Below are positions 8,467-17,435 of a stretch of DNA of 64,000 nt, in pieces. Source of the DNA: Polynucleobacter parvulilacunae (lineage in GTDB: Bacteria; Pseudomonadota; Gammaproteobacteria; Burkholderiales; Burkholderiaceae). Position 1 is the first letter of the stretch. Each line of letters opens with the position of its first letter. The notes beneath the pieces were generated by a model, which was given only the letters and a program-made list of their open reading frames with translations, was not told where the DNA came from and made no database searches. Both the position numbers and the translations under genes were made by a program. Where the stretch lies: positions 397,337 to 461,336 of the forward strand of contig NZ_JACVPW010000001.1 of assembly GCF_018881715.1 (NCBI RefSeq), written 5' to 3'.

Positions 8467-11400
8467 CTACTGCTGCTTAAATTTCTTAGCGTGGTGATCG
8501 GCGCCAATAAATAGATACATTGCTGGCACCACAAAGAGTGTGAATAGCGTACCGATAGACAGTCCAGTAAAAATCACGATGCCCATAGATTTACGTCCTG
8601 CAGCACCAGCCCCAGAAGCAATCACTAAAGGCAGTACACCCAAAACCATCGCAGCAGTTGTCATCAAAATGGGGCGTAAACGAACGCTACTAGCTTCCAC
8701 AATCGCATCAAGCTTGCTGCGGCCCGCTTCTTGTAGTTCATTGGCAAACTCAACAATCAAAATACCGTGCTTACTAATTAAGCCCATGAGCGTGACTAAG
8801 CCAACCTGGGTATAGACGTTTAAGGTGGTGAATCCCAAATTAATAAAGATCAATGCTCCAAATAACGCCAATGGTACGGAGACCAAAATCACGATCGGGT
8901 CACGGAAGCTTTCAAACTGAGCAGCAAGCACTAAGAAGACAATCAAGATCGCAAAGAACATAGTTACCAGAAATCCGCCAGACTCGGCCATGAATTGGCG
9001 TGAAGGGCCAGCGTAGTCCATGCTGTAACCACTAGGCGCAACCTCCTTCAGAGTCTGACGCATAAATTCCAACAAGTCTGCTTGGGAGATAAATGGGGTG
9101 CTTACACCAGAAATCGTTGCTGAATTCAATTGCTGGAAGTGATTAATTGATTGGGGCACAACTCTTTGCTTAATGGTTGCAATAGTGCGTGCTTGAACCA
9201 TGGCACCACTCGGAGTACGAATGTAGTAATCCAAGATTTGATCCGGATTGAGACGGTCAACTTGTTTCACCTGTGGAATGACGCGGTAAGAGCGCCCAGC
9301 CACCGAAAAGTAATTGACATAACCACCACCCAAGGCCGCAGATAGCGCTGCGCCAACTTGCTGCTGAGTCATTCCCAAAGCTGCTACTTTTTCTCGATCG
9401 ATTTCTAAGACGTCTTGCGGCTTATCAATCTTCAAATCGGAATCAACGAAGAAGAAATTCCCACTACGACGCGCTTTATCAAGTACCGCTTGAGAGACTT
9501 CGTTTAAGGCCGTATAAGATTCCGTTGTATTAATTACCACCTGTACAGGCAAACCTTGTGCGCCCGGCAATGCAGGAAATTGAAATGCAGCAACGCGTGC
9601 ACCAGCAATGGAGTTCCATTTCTGTTGCATATCTTCTTGAAACTTCGTTGCATTACGACTGCGCTCACCCCAGTCTTTAAGCAAGATACCGCCAAAACTA
9701 GAAGTTGGACTCGTAATCTGAAAGGCTTGCTCGTATTCTGGCTCTGCTGCTGCAATGGCATAAATTTGATCTGCATAAGTCTGCATTTGCGTAACAGTAC
9801 TATTAGGAGGTCCTGATGCTTGCATCAAAACAATCCCCTGATCTTCTGTAGGCGCCAATTCAGCACGCGCCGTTGAGTACAAATAAGCTACGCCACCTAA
9901 CAAGATAACACCCATCACGATGATGACCTGCCAAGTGCTTAGCAAATCACGCAAAGTGGTTTGATAGCTGTGATGTACCTTCTCAAAAATACGATCAATC
10001 TTTTGTACAAAAGGTGAAGCCTCTTGCTCTTCGGTAAAGATGCGAGAGCACATCATTGGGGATAGCGTCAAAGCAATCAATCCTGAAACCGCTACTGCAC
10101 TAGCCAAAGTAAAAGCGAACTCAGTAAAGAGTGCGCCTGTTAATCCACCCTGGAAACCAATCGGGATATACACCGCAATCAGCACTACCGTCATCGCTAA
10201 AATTGGGCCGCCTAATTCGCGGGCAGCAATTAAAGATGCCTCTAACGGAGATTTGCCTTCTTTCATATGGCGGTCAACGTTTTCAACCACGATGATAGCA
10301 TCGTCTACTACCAATCCAATAGCCAATACCAAGGCCAAAAGAGTCAGCAAGTTAATCGAATAACCTAGAACTTGCATTAAGAAGAATGTGCCAATCAAAG
10401 ATAAAGGCATTGCAATCACTGGAACAGCAACAGCGCGAGCGCTACCTAAGAAGAGGTAGATCACCACAGTAACAATGACCAATGCCTCTAGCAAAGTAGA
10501 AACAACTTCATCAATAGAACTGGTAATAAATTTAGTGGAGTCGTACACAATCTTGCCGGTCATACCAATAGGTAGCTGCTTCTGAATATCCGGTACTACA
10601 TCGCGGACTCGCTGCGCAACATCCAATAAGTTGGCTTGTGGCGCAACCTTAATCGCAATAAATACCGACTTCTTGCCACTAAAGGCAACGTTGGTGTTGT
10701 AGTCCTCAGATCCCAAGGTGACAGTAGCCACCTGATCTAGGTACACAAGATTGGCGCCATCTTTTTTAATGACTAACTTACGAAACTCTTCAAGCGTATG
10801 CAAATCTGTACCAGCAACTAAGTCCACTGACACCATATCGCCTTTAGTACTGCCAACTGCTGATAGATAGTTATTGGCAGACATAGCACTATAGACATCA
10901 TCAGCACCAACGCCCAGACCGGCCATTTTCTCGCGATCTAACCAGGCACGTAAGGCAAACTTTCGCCCGCCAGTAATCTCCGCATTTTGTACGCCCTCGA
11001 CAGAGTCAAGTTTTGGCTTTACAACGCGCAGCAGATAATCGGTAATCGCATTGTTAGGGATTTCATCGCTATAAAAACCCATATACATCGCGGCAGTAGA
11101 TTGACCAACTTGCACCGTCAAGATTGGCTGCTGTGCCTGAGGGGGTAGCTGATTCTTTACTGCGCTAATTTGGGTTTGTATCTGCGTTAAAGCAGCATTG
11201 GAGTCGTAGTTCAACTTCAAGGTAGCAGTAATAGTAGAAACACCACTCACGCTAGCCGAAGATAGGTAATCAATACCCTGCGCCTGAGCGATAGAAGCTT
11301 CCAAGGGCTGGGTAATAAAGCCTGCGATGGTCTCTGGATCGGCGCCATAGTAGGCAGTAGTGATCGTCACAATCGCATTCTGCGTTTGTGGATACTGGTT

Positions 11401-11502
11401 TACCGGCAAAGAACCAATTGCCTTCAAACCAAAAATCAATATCAAAGCGCTCACCACCATGGAGAGCACTGGCCTACGGATGAATATGTCAGTCCAATTC
11501 AT
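8467..11502 (-). CDS. RND multidrug efflux pump, inner membrane subunit
   Basis: A 1011-residue proton-driven pump of the HAE1/AcrB group. It begins with MNWTDIFIRRPVLSMVVSA. The proton relay aspartates are in GLVVDDAIIVVENVDRHM near residue 400, and the matching lysine is in GLISKHGILIVEFANE near residue 925. Twelve transmembrane helices and two large periplasmic loops are expected. It is the last gene of an operon with the outer membrane factor first and the adaptor second; seven bases separate adaptor and pump. Substrates cannot be deduced. Confidence 0.95.
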   Translation of the reverse strand: MNWTDIFIRRPVLSMVVSALILIFGLKAIGSLPVNQYPQTQNAIVTITTAYYGADPETIAGFITQPLEASIAQAQGIDYLSSASVSGVSTITATLKLNYDSNAALTQIQTQISAVKNQLPPQAQQPILTVQVGQSTAAMYMGFYSDEIPNNAITDYLLRVVKPKLDSVEGVQNAEITGGRKFALRAWLDREKMAGLGVGADDVYSAMSANNYLSAVGSTKGDMVSVDLVAGTDLHTLEEFRKLVIKKDGANLVYLDQVATVTLGSEDYNTNVAFSGKKSVFIAIKVAPQANLLDVAQRVRDVVPDIQKQLPIGMTGKIVYDSTKFITSSIDEVVSTLLEALVIVTVVIYLFLGSARAVAVPVIAMPLSLIGTFFLMQVLGYSINLLTLLALVLAIGLVVDDAIIVVENVDRHMKEGKSPLEASLIAARELGGPILAMTVVLIAVYIPIGFQGGLTGALFTEFAFTLASAVAVSGLIALTLSPMMCSRIFTEEQEASPFVQKIDRIFEKVHHSYQTTLRDLLSTWQVIIVMGVILLGGVAYLYSTARAELAPTEDQGIVLMQASGPPNSTVTQMQTYADQIYAIAAAEPEYEQAFQITSPTSSFGGILLKDWGERSRNATKFQEDMQQKWNSIAGARVAAFQFPALPGAQGLPVQVVINTTESYTALNEVSQAVLDKARRSGNFFFVDSDLKIDKPQDVLEIDREKVAALGMTQQQVGAALSAALGGGYVNYFSVAGRSYRVIPQVKQVDRLNPDQILDYYIRTPSGAMVQARTIATIKQRVVPQSINHFQQLNSATISGVSTPFISQADLLEFMRQTLKEVAPSGYSMDYAGPSRQFMAESGGFLVTMFFAILIVFLVLAAQFESFRDPIVILVSVPLALFGALIFINLGFTTLNVYTQVGLVTLMGLISKHGILIVEFANELQEAGRSKLDAIVEASSVRLRPILMTTAAMVLGVLPLVIASGAGAAGRKSMGIVIFTGLSIGTLFTLFVVPAMYLFIGADHHAKKFKQQ

Positions 11503-11509
11503 CTGCTAC

Positions 11510-12838
11510 TTATTCCTGCGGCTTAGGATCAGGTGAGTTAGCTGGCTGCACCTTGTTATTAATAATCAATGGCGTGCCATTCTTAAGCTTAAGCTGACCG
11601 CTTGTGACAACAGTTGCACCCTCATCGACCCCCTTCAGAATGGCCACTTGATCGCCACGAGTTAAGCCAGTGGTTACAAATACTTGTTGCGCCTCAAGAG
11701 CAGGGTTACCCTGCTTATCTTTCTTGCCAGTTGGTTTGGCAATAAATACTGTTGAGCCGTAAGGGTTGTAAGTGACCGCTGTCTGAGGCAAGGTTAAGAG
11801 CTTCACTTGATCGCCAAGCTTGATGTTCACATTAGCAAACATGCCCGGCAGAATTTTCTTGTCCGGATTGGCTAGCTGCGCCTCTACTTGAATATTGCGA
11901 GTATTTGTATCAACCTTTGGACTCACGGCGGTAATCTTGCCAGTGAAACTTGCATCTTTAAATGCATCGGCTGTCACTACCACCTCTTGACCAACCTGAA
12001 TTTGCTCAGCATTATTTTGTGGCAAGTTGAAATCGACAAAGATAGGATCAAGGGTTTGTAGTGTTAGTAACTTATCGCCAGGATTGACATACTGACCTGG
12101 GTTAATCGACACAATACCTATGCGCCCACTAAACGGTGCCTTCAGATTTTTCTTGGCTACCAAAGCCGTTTGCTGTTCGACTTGAGCTTGTTTGGATTTT
12201 GAATCAGCAGCGCTTGTATCAAATACGTTTTTACTAATTGCCTGAATTGCTAATTGCTGTCTATCACGCTCATTTATGACCTTAGCCAAATCAGCCATCG
12301 CTTTTAGGGAATTTAATTGAGCAACATCAGAAGCATCATTCAACTTAATCAGAAGATCGCCCTCTTTAACGTCTTGCCCAGACTTTACGGGCACCGTCTG
12401 CACCAAGCCACCAAGCTCAGTGCTTAGCTCTACACCTCTAAATGCGCGTACATTACCAACGCTAGTTAATTTAGGCTGCCACTCAGAAGTAGCAACAACC
12501 ATTGTAGATACCGTAGCAGGAGGCAATCCCATGCCGGCAATGAAAGTTTTAATCATGAAAGTCTTCAACTGATTAAAAGCAAAGATCAAACCTAACAATA
12601 GAAATACACCGCAGAGCATGATGGTCATGCGACGTTGTAACGGCTCCATCGCCATCAATTTTTCATGCGCCTTAGTGCCACGCCATTTTTGGCCCATGCG
12701 CGCCCAAAAAGCTTTTGCTTTTTCCCAAAGGGCAATTGCTCTCTCGCGCAATTTCCACTCAATCGCTTTACGTTTTGTCCAAGCCCACAAGGCAAGAACT
12801 ACGATGAGCTTGTTCTTAATGATTTCCAGAAGTTTCAT
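11510..12838 (-). CDS. RND efflux periplasmic adaptor with long N-terminal extension
   Basis: A 442-residue membrane fusion protein that bridges pump and outer membrane channel. The lipoyl-like half motifs VKSGQDVKEGDLLIKLN and APFSGRIGIVSINPGQYV flank a short hairpin, and a beta-barrel and membrane-proximal domain follow. It is unusual in having about 70 residues before the membrane anchor (about 72-90): a short hydrophobic stretch and then a basic helix with six tryptophans in the first 52 residues. The ATG at 12838 overlaps the end of the outer membrane gene by 23 bases. A shorter start at an internal Met (63, 71 or 74) is possible. Confidence 0.9.
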   Translation of the reverse strand: MKLLEIIKNKLIVVLALWAWTKRKAIEWKLRERAIALWEKAKAFWARMGQKWRGTKAHEKLMAMEPLQRRMTIMLCGVFLLLGLIFAFNQLKTFMIKTFIAGMGLPPATVSTMVVATSEWQPKLTSVGNVRAFRGVELSTELGGLVQTVPVKSGQDVKEGDLLIKLNDASDVAQLNSLKAMADLAKVINERDRQQLAIQAISKNVFDTSAADSKSKQAQVEQQTALVAKKNLKAPFSGRIGIVSINPGQYVNPGDKLLTLQTLDPIFVDFNLPQNNAEQIQVGQEVVVTADAFKDASFTGKITAVSPKVDTNTRNIQVEAQLANPDKKILPGMFANVNIKLGDQVKLLTLPQTAVTYNPYGSTVFIAKPTGKKDKQGNPALEAQQVFVTTGLTRGDQVAILKGVDEGATVVTSGQLKLKNGTPLIINNKVQPANSPDPKPQE

Positions 12839-14354
12839 TTTGATCTTTGTTCGCTATGTCTTTTGGTTTAAAAGCAGGGCCTTCACGATTCCACCAACCG
12901 CCGCCGAGTGCTGCAAATAATGCTGCCGTATCCGAGAAGCGCGTTGCTTGTGCTGAAACGGATTTCACTTTTGCTTGTTGATACTGATTTTGGTAATAAA
13001 GCACTGCTAAATAACTTGCTGTACCCAACTTGTATTGTTGTTGCACTAAATCTAAAGTCTCATAGGCATAACGCTCCGCATCTGATGCGGCCTTAAGTGC
13101 CTGAGCGCCAGTCTCTAGTGCCCGCAATGCATTGGCTACCTCTTGAAATGCATTTAAGACGGTTGCTTGATATTGAAAAGCTGCCAGCTCATAGTTGGCG
13201 ATAGCGCCGCGACGCTGTGCGAGTAACTGACCACCCTGGAATAAAGGCTGCAAGATGCCGCCTCCTAAGGACCATAGCGCAGAGTTTGGCCCAAACAATC
13301 CATTAGAGGTTAATGAAGCAGCGCCAATCGATCCAGTGATATTGAATTGTGGCAATAAGTTTGCTGTAGCTACGCCTACAAAAGCATTCTGCGCTTTGAG
13401 CTGTGCTTCAGCAGCCCGGACGTCAGGGCGCTGTCGCACCAAGCTAGATGGCACCGATAAAGGAAGCTTTTCTGGCAAATGTAAATTAGCTAAATCAAAC
13501 TTAGCAATGTTTGCATTGCTTGGGATCTCCCCCACTAGCACTGCCAATTGATTCCGTGCAAAGGCAAGGTTTCTTTCGTAATTAAACAGATCTACTTGAG
13601 AATTAGATACCAAGGTTCTCTGTGAGGTGACATCCACTTTTGAAACCGTGCCAATGATTAATTGCTTCTCAGTTACTTCAGCGAGATTGGTTTGGGCTTT
13701 CAAAATTTCTTCTGTGGCTTGCATCTGCGCACGTAATGCCGCTTCTCTAACTGCGCTAGTCACTACGTTGGCTGTTAACGAAAGATAAGCTCCCTCCAGC
13801 TGGAACTGAGCAACCTCTGCTTGAGCCCGAGCGCCTTCGACAGCACGACGTGCGCCACCAAACACATCCAACTTATACGTCACATTGACTGTCGTGTTGT
13901 AAAGGTTATAAGTGTCGGAACCATAATTCATGCCATAGACAGCAGATGGTTGCTTTTGTCTTAAAGCATTTGCACCAACACCAATCGCTGGAAAGTATTG
14001 GCCGCCAATTTGTGCATTGACATTTTCTTGTGCTGCACGCAATGCTGCGTCAGCTGCGCCTAAATTCGGATTCTGCTCAAGAGCTCTTTTAATAAGGGCA
14101 TCAAGCTCAGGAGATTTGTAAAGCTCCCACCACTGCGCCTCAATATCAGCACCTTCAACAAACTCTTGATCAGTACCGCCCGGAACTCCTGGAGCAGGCG
14201 TAAGTTTCTTGGCTAAAGGAGTTTCTGTATAGGAAGAAGTCTTTGGTGCTTCAGGCTGCTTAAAGTCTGGGCCAACCGCGCACGCCGAGATAGTTGCTGC
14301 ACATATGAGCGCTAGCAAGTTCAAGCGTGAGAACTGGGGTATCGACAGAAACAT
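12816..14354 (-). CDS. Outer membrane efflux lipoprotein, NodT/OprM family
   Basis: An outer membrane factor of about 512 residues that forms the exit duct of the RND system. The signal peptide ends in a lipobox (ATISAC), followed by AVGPDFKQP, the usual start of NodT-type channels. Two outer membrane efflux repeats follow (LIKRALEQNPNLGAADAALR and VRQRPDVRAAEAQLKAQN). The frame extends to a TTG at 14399, but the signal peptide fits the ATG at 14354 or the TTG at 14363 better; an AGAGGA site precedes the latter. It is the first gene of the efflux operon. Confidence 0.92.
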   Translation of the reverse strand: MFLSIPQFSRLNLLALICAATISACAVGPDFKQPEAPKTSSYTETPLAKKLTPAPGVPGGTDQEFVEGADIEAQWWELYKSPELDALIKRALEQNPNLGAADAALRAAQENVNAQIGGQYFPAIGVGANALRQKQPSAVYGMNYGSDTYNLYNTTVNVTYKLDVFGGARRAVEGARAQAEVAQFQLEGAYLSLTANVVTSAVREAALRAQMQATEEILKAQTNLAEVTEKQLIIGTVSKVDVTSQRTLVSNSQVDLFNYERNLAFARNQLAVLVGEIPSNANIAKFDLANLHLPEKLPLSVPSSLVRQRPDVRAAEAQLKAQNAFVGVATANLLPQFNITGSIGAASLTSNGLFGPNSALWSLGGGILQPLFQGGQLLAQRRGAIANYELAAFQYQATVLNAFQEVANALRALETGAQALKAASDAERYAYETLDLVQQQYKLGTASYLAVLYYQNQYQQAKVKSVSAQATRFSDTAALFAALGGGWWNREGPAFKPKDIANKDQNETSGNH

Positions 14355-14363
14355 GGTTTGCAA

Positions 14364-14392
14364 CAAATATCCTCTTTGTGAAGAGATATTTG
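14364..14392 (-). promoter_or_regulatory. Inverted repeat over the ribosome site of the efflux operon
   Basis: CAAATATCCTCTT (14364-14376) and AAGAGATATTTG (14381-14392) are inverted with one bulged base and a four-base gap. On the minus strand the AGAGGA that would serve as ribosome site lies in the stem. It could be a translational control hairpin or a repressor operator; no repressor gene lies next to it. Confidence 0.45.
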
Positions 14393-14405
14393 AACACAAA
14401 AATGC

Positions 14406-14431
14406 AATCAGGGCTTCGTAAAGCCCTGATT
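14406..14431 (-). terminator. Hairpin after the small lipoprotein gene
   Basis: AATCAGGGCTT and AAGCCCTGATT form a perfect 11-bp stem with the loop CGTA. On the minus strand it is followed after three bases by a run of five T, so it could end transcription of the secreted protein-lipoprotein pair before the efflux operon begins. The T run is not immediately next to the stem, so termination may be partial. Confidence 0.5.
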
Positions 14432-14483
14432 TACCTGGTAAATTTTGTCCACAACTTTAGGTGAATGTCAAACAAGCAAATAC

Positions 14484-14648
14484 TTATTTGAAACATCCAT
14501 TTCCAAAAGTTGTAGCGCCCAAGGTTGGAGCTTGGTTACATGAGGCAGCCGCAGCTGCATTTCCGCCGCTGCTACTACTGCTACCCCCGCCACCACAAGC
14601 AGAAAGCATGATAGCTACAGAAAAAGTGAGGGCTATAAGCTTAGTCAT
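14484..14648 (-). CDS. Very small glycine/serine-rich lipoprotein
   Basis: A 54-residue predicted lipoprotein: signal MTKLIALTFSVAIMLSAC with lipobox LSAC, then a low-complexity stretch (GGGG, five Ser, GG, five Ala) and a short tail with two cysteines (CNQAP..., NGCFK). The ATG at 14648 lies four bases after the stop of the upstream secreted-protein gene, so translation is likely coupled. The frame is open further upstream, but that part lies within the neighbour. No family was recognised. The mature peptide is too short for an enzyme. Confidence 0.6.
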   Translation of the reverse strand: MTKLIALTFSVAIMLSACGGGGSSSSSGGNAAAAASCNQAPTLGATTFGNGCFK

Positions 14649-14652
14649 AACT

Positions 14653-15492
14653 TTAGTTTGCCAATACTGCGATTGAAGCAAGGCTGCTGCCATTTGCATT
14701 GGTTGACTTCACGCGATACAAAGCTCCAACTGCACCAGAAGCATCTGTGTACGAAGTGTCTGAAGTTGTTCCAATTTCGGTATATGCTCCACTAACTTTC
14801 TTCAAGATAGAAAAGCCAGTTGGACTACCGCCGTTATCGGTCCAACTAATGCCGACTCCACCACTTCCAGCAGTAGCAACTAAGTTTGTTGGGATTGCTG
14901 GTGGCTGATTAGCAGCCACACAAGAAATTACTGTTTTATCTACAACCACTCTAAATTTATATGGAGATGCTTTGATGATCGGTAATATATAACCATTTCC
15001 ACCGGTACAGCCAGTAGTAGAACTTAACATTAACGTAGATTCGACTACGTTTGCAGCGTAAGTAAAGTTAGTTACGCCAGTACAGCCACCAGTATTATTT
15101 CCGCTCCCCGTAATTCCTCCAAGAGGTATTAAGTTCATTGAAAGATTTTTTCCACCGTTAGAGAATGTCCAAGTATTCACCAACTTTTGCAGCCCTGTAA
15201 CTGGATCAGTATTAAAGTTCGAGTTTGGCATCCCCGCTGTTTTAGCGCTCGCGGAAGAAGGGTCATAAGTAGAACAAGTCCAGCTTCCGTTGAGCTCGGA
15301 TTCAGTACTTACTCCCTGTGCTGAGCTGTTAATGCTTGCAACAAGATCATTCAAGGTATCCGCTGAAATTACCTGGCCATCTTTAAAGGTAAAAGGAATG
15401 ATTGAGTCAGCCGCATTGCTAACAACTGCAACAGCAATTCCTGCGCCAGTAAATAAACCAACCAGATAAACAGCAATGCGCTTCATCTTCAT
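14653..15492 (-). CDS. Secreted protein with C-terminal FN3-like domain
   Basis: A 279-residue protein with an N-terminal signal peptide or anchor (MKMKRIAVYLVGLFTGAGIA). The segment FKDGQVISADTLNDLVASIN near residues 35-55 is a short motif seen in various surface proteins of bacteria. The middle (about 60-195) is rich in Ser, Thr, Gly and Asn, with single cysteines in WTCST, GGCTG, TGCTG and ISCVA. Residues about 197-279 (PAIPTNLVATAGSGGVGISW) look like a fibronectin type III domain. Its function is unknown; it may be a cell-surface or exported binding protein. Confidence 0.65.
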   Translation of the reverse strand: MKMKRIAVYLVGLFTGAGIAVAVVSNAADSIIPFTFKDGQVISADTLNDLVASINSSAQGVSTESELNGSWTCSTYDPSSASAKTAGMPNSNFNTDPVTGLQKLVNTWTFSNGGKNLSMNLIPLGGITGSGNNTGGCTGVTNFTYAANVVESTLMLSSTTGCTGGNGYILPIIKASPYKFRVVVDKTVISCVAANQPPAIPTNLVATAGSGGVGISWTDNGGSPTGFSILKKVSGAYTEIGTTSDTSYTDASGAVGALYRVKSTNANGSSLASIAVLAN

Positions 15493-15602
15493 GACAGATC
15501 CCTAATAAATAAAATGATGCGTGAAATAGTAATACAAAAATCTATAAATTGTTTTAGGTTTGTGAAAATATCCGTTTTTTCACATAAATCTGCAGGAAAT
15601 GC

Positions 15603-17435
15603 TTATTCGACCGTAACGCTCTTTGCTAGGTTTCGAGGCTTGTCCACATCAGTGCCGCGCGCACAAGCTGTGTGATACGCCAATAGCTGAAGAGGAACTA
15701 CATGCAATATTGGTGAGAGGTTGCCATAGTGCTCAGGTAGCTTGATGACATTGATGCCCTCACTGCTTGAGATGTGGCTATCTTGATCAGCAAACACGTA
15801 AAGCTTACCACCACGCGCTTTTACTTCTTGCATATTGGATTTGAGTTTTTCCAACAGGATGTCATTCGGCGCTACTGTAACTACCGGCATTTTGTCAGTG
15901 ACTAATGCAAGTGGGCCATGCTTTAACTCACCAGCTGGATAAGCCTCTGCATGAATGTAAGAAATTTCTTTTAGCTTCAATGCGCCCTCAAGCGCAATGG
16001 GATAGTGCATGCCACGGCCAAGGAACAAAGCATTCTCGCACTTAGCAAAAGCATCGCTCCATGCAATGATTTGAGGCTCAAGAGCCAGAACTGCATGAAG
16101 CGCTTTTGGCAAATGACGCAACTCGCGAAGCATTTCTTTTTCTGTTTCAGGAGAAATTTTGCCATCACGTTTAGCAATTGAAACCGCCAAGAGATAAAGC
16201 GCTAATAGCTGCGTTGTAAATGCTTTCGTAGAAGCAACCCCAATTTCAGCACCAGCTTTGGTCAAGAAATGCCAACCTGTTTCTCTAACCATAGCGCTGC
16301 TTGCCACGTTGCAAATTGCCAATGTGTACTGATGGCCTAGGCTCTTGGCATGACGCAAGGCGGCTAAGGTATCCGCAGTCTCGCCAGATTGTGAGACCAC
16401 CACAATCAATGTTTTTGGATTGGGTACAGTTGTGCGATAGCGATACTCACTCGCAATTTCAACTTGTGTCGGAATACCGGCAATATCTTCTAGCCAATAT
16501 TTAGCAACACATGCGGAGTAGTAGCTGGTACCGCAAGCCAAAATCAATACTTGATTGAAAGCTTTCCAGTCTTCTGGTTTAGCTTCAAATAGTTCAGGGC
16601 CGAAGGCAGCGATGTTGGCAAGCGTGTCGCCAATTGCTCTGGGCTGCTCAAAGATTTCTTTTTGCATGTAATGCTGATACGGCCCAAGATCAACTGACTC
16701 AGCTTGAGCTGGCATGGGCTTAAGCTCTCTTTGGGCGACCTTACCTACTTGATCAATTACCTCAATACTGTCCGCCTTGAGAACCGCAACATCACCCTCT
16801 TCCAAATACATCATGGAGTGAGCGCGTCCCGCTAAAGCCAAAGCATCAGAGGCTAAGAAATGCTCATGGTCGCCAATGGCAACCACCAAAGGGGAGCCGA
16901 CACGAGCGCCCACTAGAGTGCTTGGATTATCTTGAGCGATCACACCAATGGCGTATGCACCATGCAACTTAGGTAACACTGCTCTTACAGAGCTGGCAAT
17001 ATCTTTTTGACCACTTGCTACATACTGCTGATGAATTAAATGAGCGATCACTTCCGTATCTGTTTCAGAAGTAAATACATATCCAGCGGCTTTTAAATCT
17101 GAACGCAGAACTTCATAGTTTTCAATAATGCCGTTGTGCACAACTGCGATCAAACCATTTGAAGTGTGGGGGTGGGCATTTTGTGTATCTGGTTTGCCAT
17201 GAGTAGCCCAACGCGTGTGGGCAATACCTAGGGTGCCGAAGAAATCTTTACCTTGCTCACCTAATTCAGAAACGCGAGCAGTCGTGCGCGCTCTTTCAAT
17301 AGCGTGTTTTGCATCATCGCCATTAATCACCGCAAATCCACAAGAGTCATAACCTCGGTACTCTAGGCGGCGCAAGCCCTCAACCAAAACATCAACAATA
17401 TTTTTATGGGAGGCCGCACCAACAATACCGCACAT
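15603..17435 (-). CDS. glmS: Glutamine-fructose-6-phosphate aminotransferase
   Basis: This 610-residue enzyme makes glucosamine-6-phosphate from fructose-6-phosphate and glutamine, the first step to UDP-GlcNAc. The nucleophile is Cys2 (MCGIVGA), the glutaminase domain covers about 1-240, and two SIS domains follow ([27 protein letters not shown]). The C-terminus [13 protein letters not shown] is standard. The start codon shares one base with the glmU stop (TAATG), so the genes are translationally coupled. I see no glmS ribozyme, which is typical of Gram-positives. A hairpin without a T run (15561-15584) lies about 20 bases after the stop. Confidence 0.97.
   Translation of the reverse strand: MCGIVGAASHKNIVDVLVEGLRRLEYRGYDSCGFAVINGDDAKHAIERARTTARVSELGEQGKDFFGTLGIAHTRWATHGKPDTQNAHPHTSNGLIAVVHNGIIENYEVLRSDLKAAGYVFTSETDTEVIAHLIHQQYVASGQKDIASSVRAVLPKLHGAYAIGVIAQDNPSTLVGARVGSPLVVAIGDHEHFLASDALALAGRAHSMMYLEEGDVAVLKADSIEVIDQVGKVAQRELKPMPAQAESVDLGPYQHYMQKEIFEQPRAIGDTLANIAAFGPELFEAKPEDWKAFNQVLILACGTSYYSACVAKYWLEDIAGIPTQVEIASEYRYRTTVPNPKTLIVVVSQSGETADTLAALRHAKSLGHQYTLAICNVASSAMVRETGWHFLTKAGAEIGVASTKAFTTQLLALYLLAVSIAKRDGKISPETEKEMLRELRHLPKALHAVLALEPQIIAWSDAFAKCENALFLGRGMHYPIALEGALKLKEISYIHAEAYPAGELKHGPLALVTDKMPVVTVAPNDILLEKLKSNMQEVKARGGKLYVFADQDSHISSSEGINVIKLPEHYGNLSPILHVVPLQLLAYHTACARGTDVDKPRNLAKSVTVE

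Noticed and set aside
15561..15584. TGTGAAAA...TTTTCACA hairpin after glmS as a terminator
   Set aside because: It has no T run in the direction of glmS transcription, so I mention it but do not call it.
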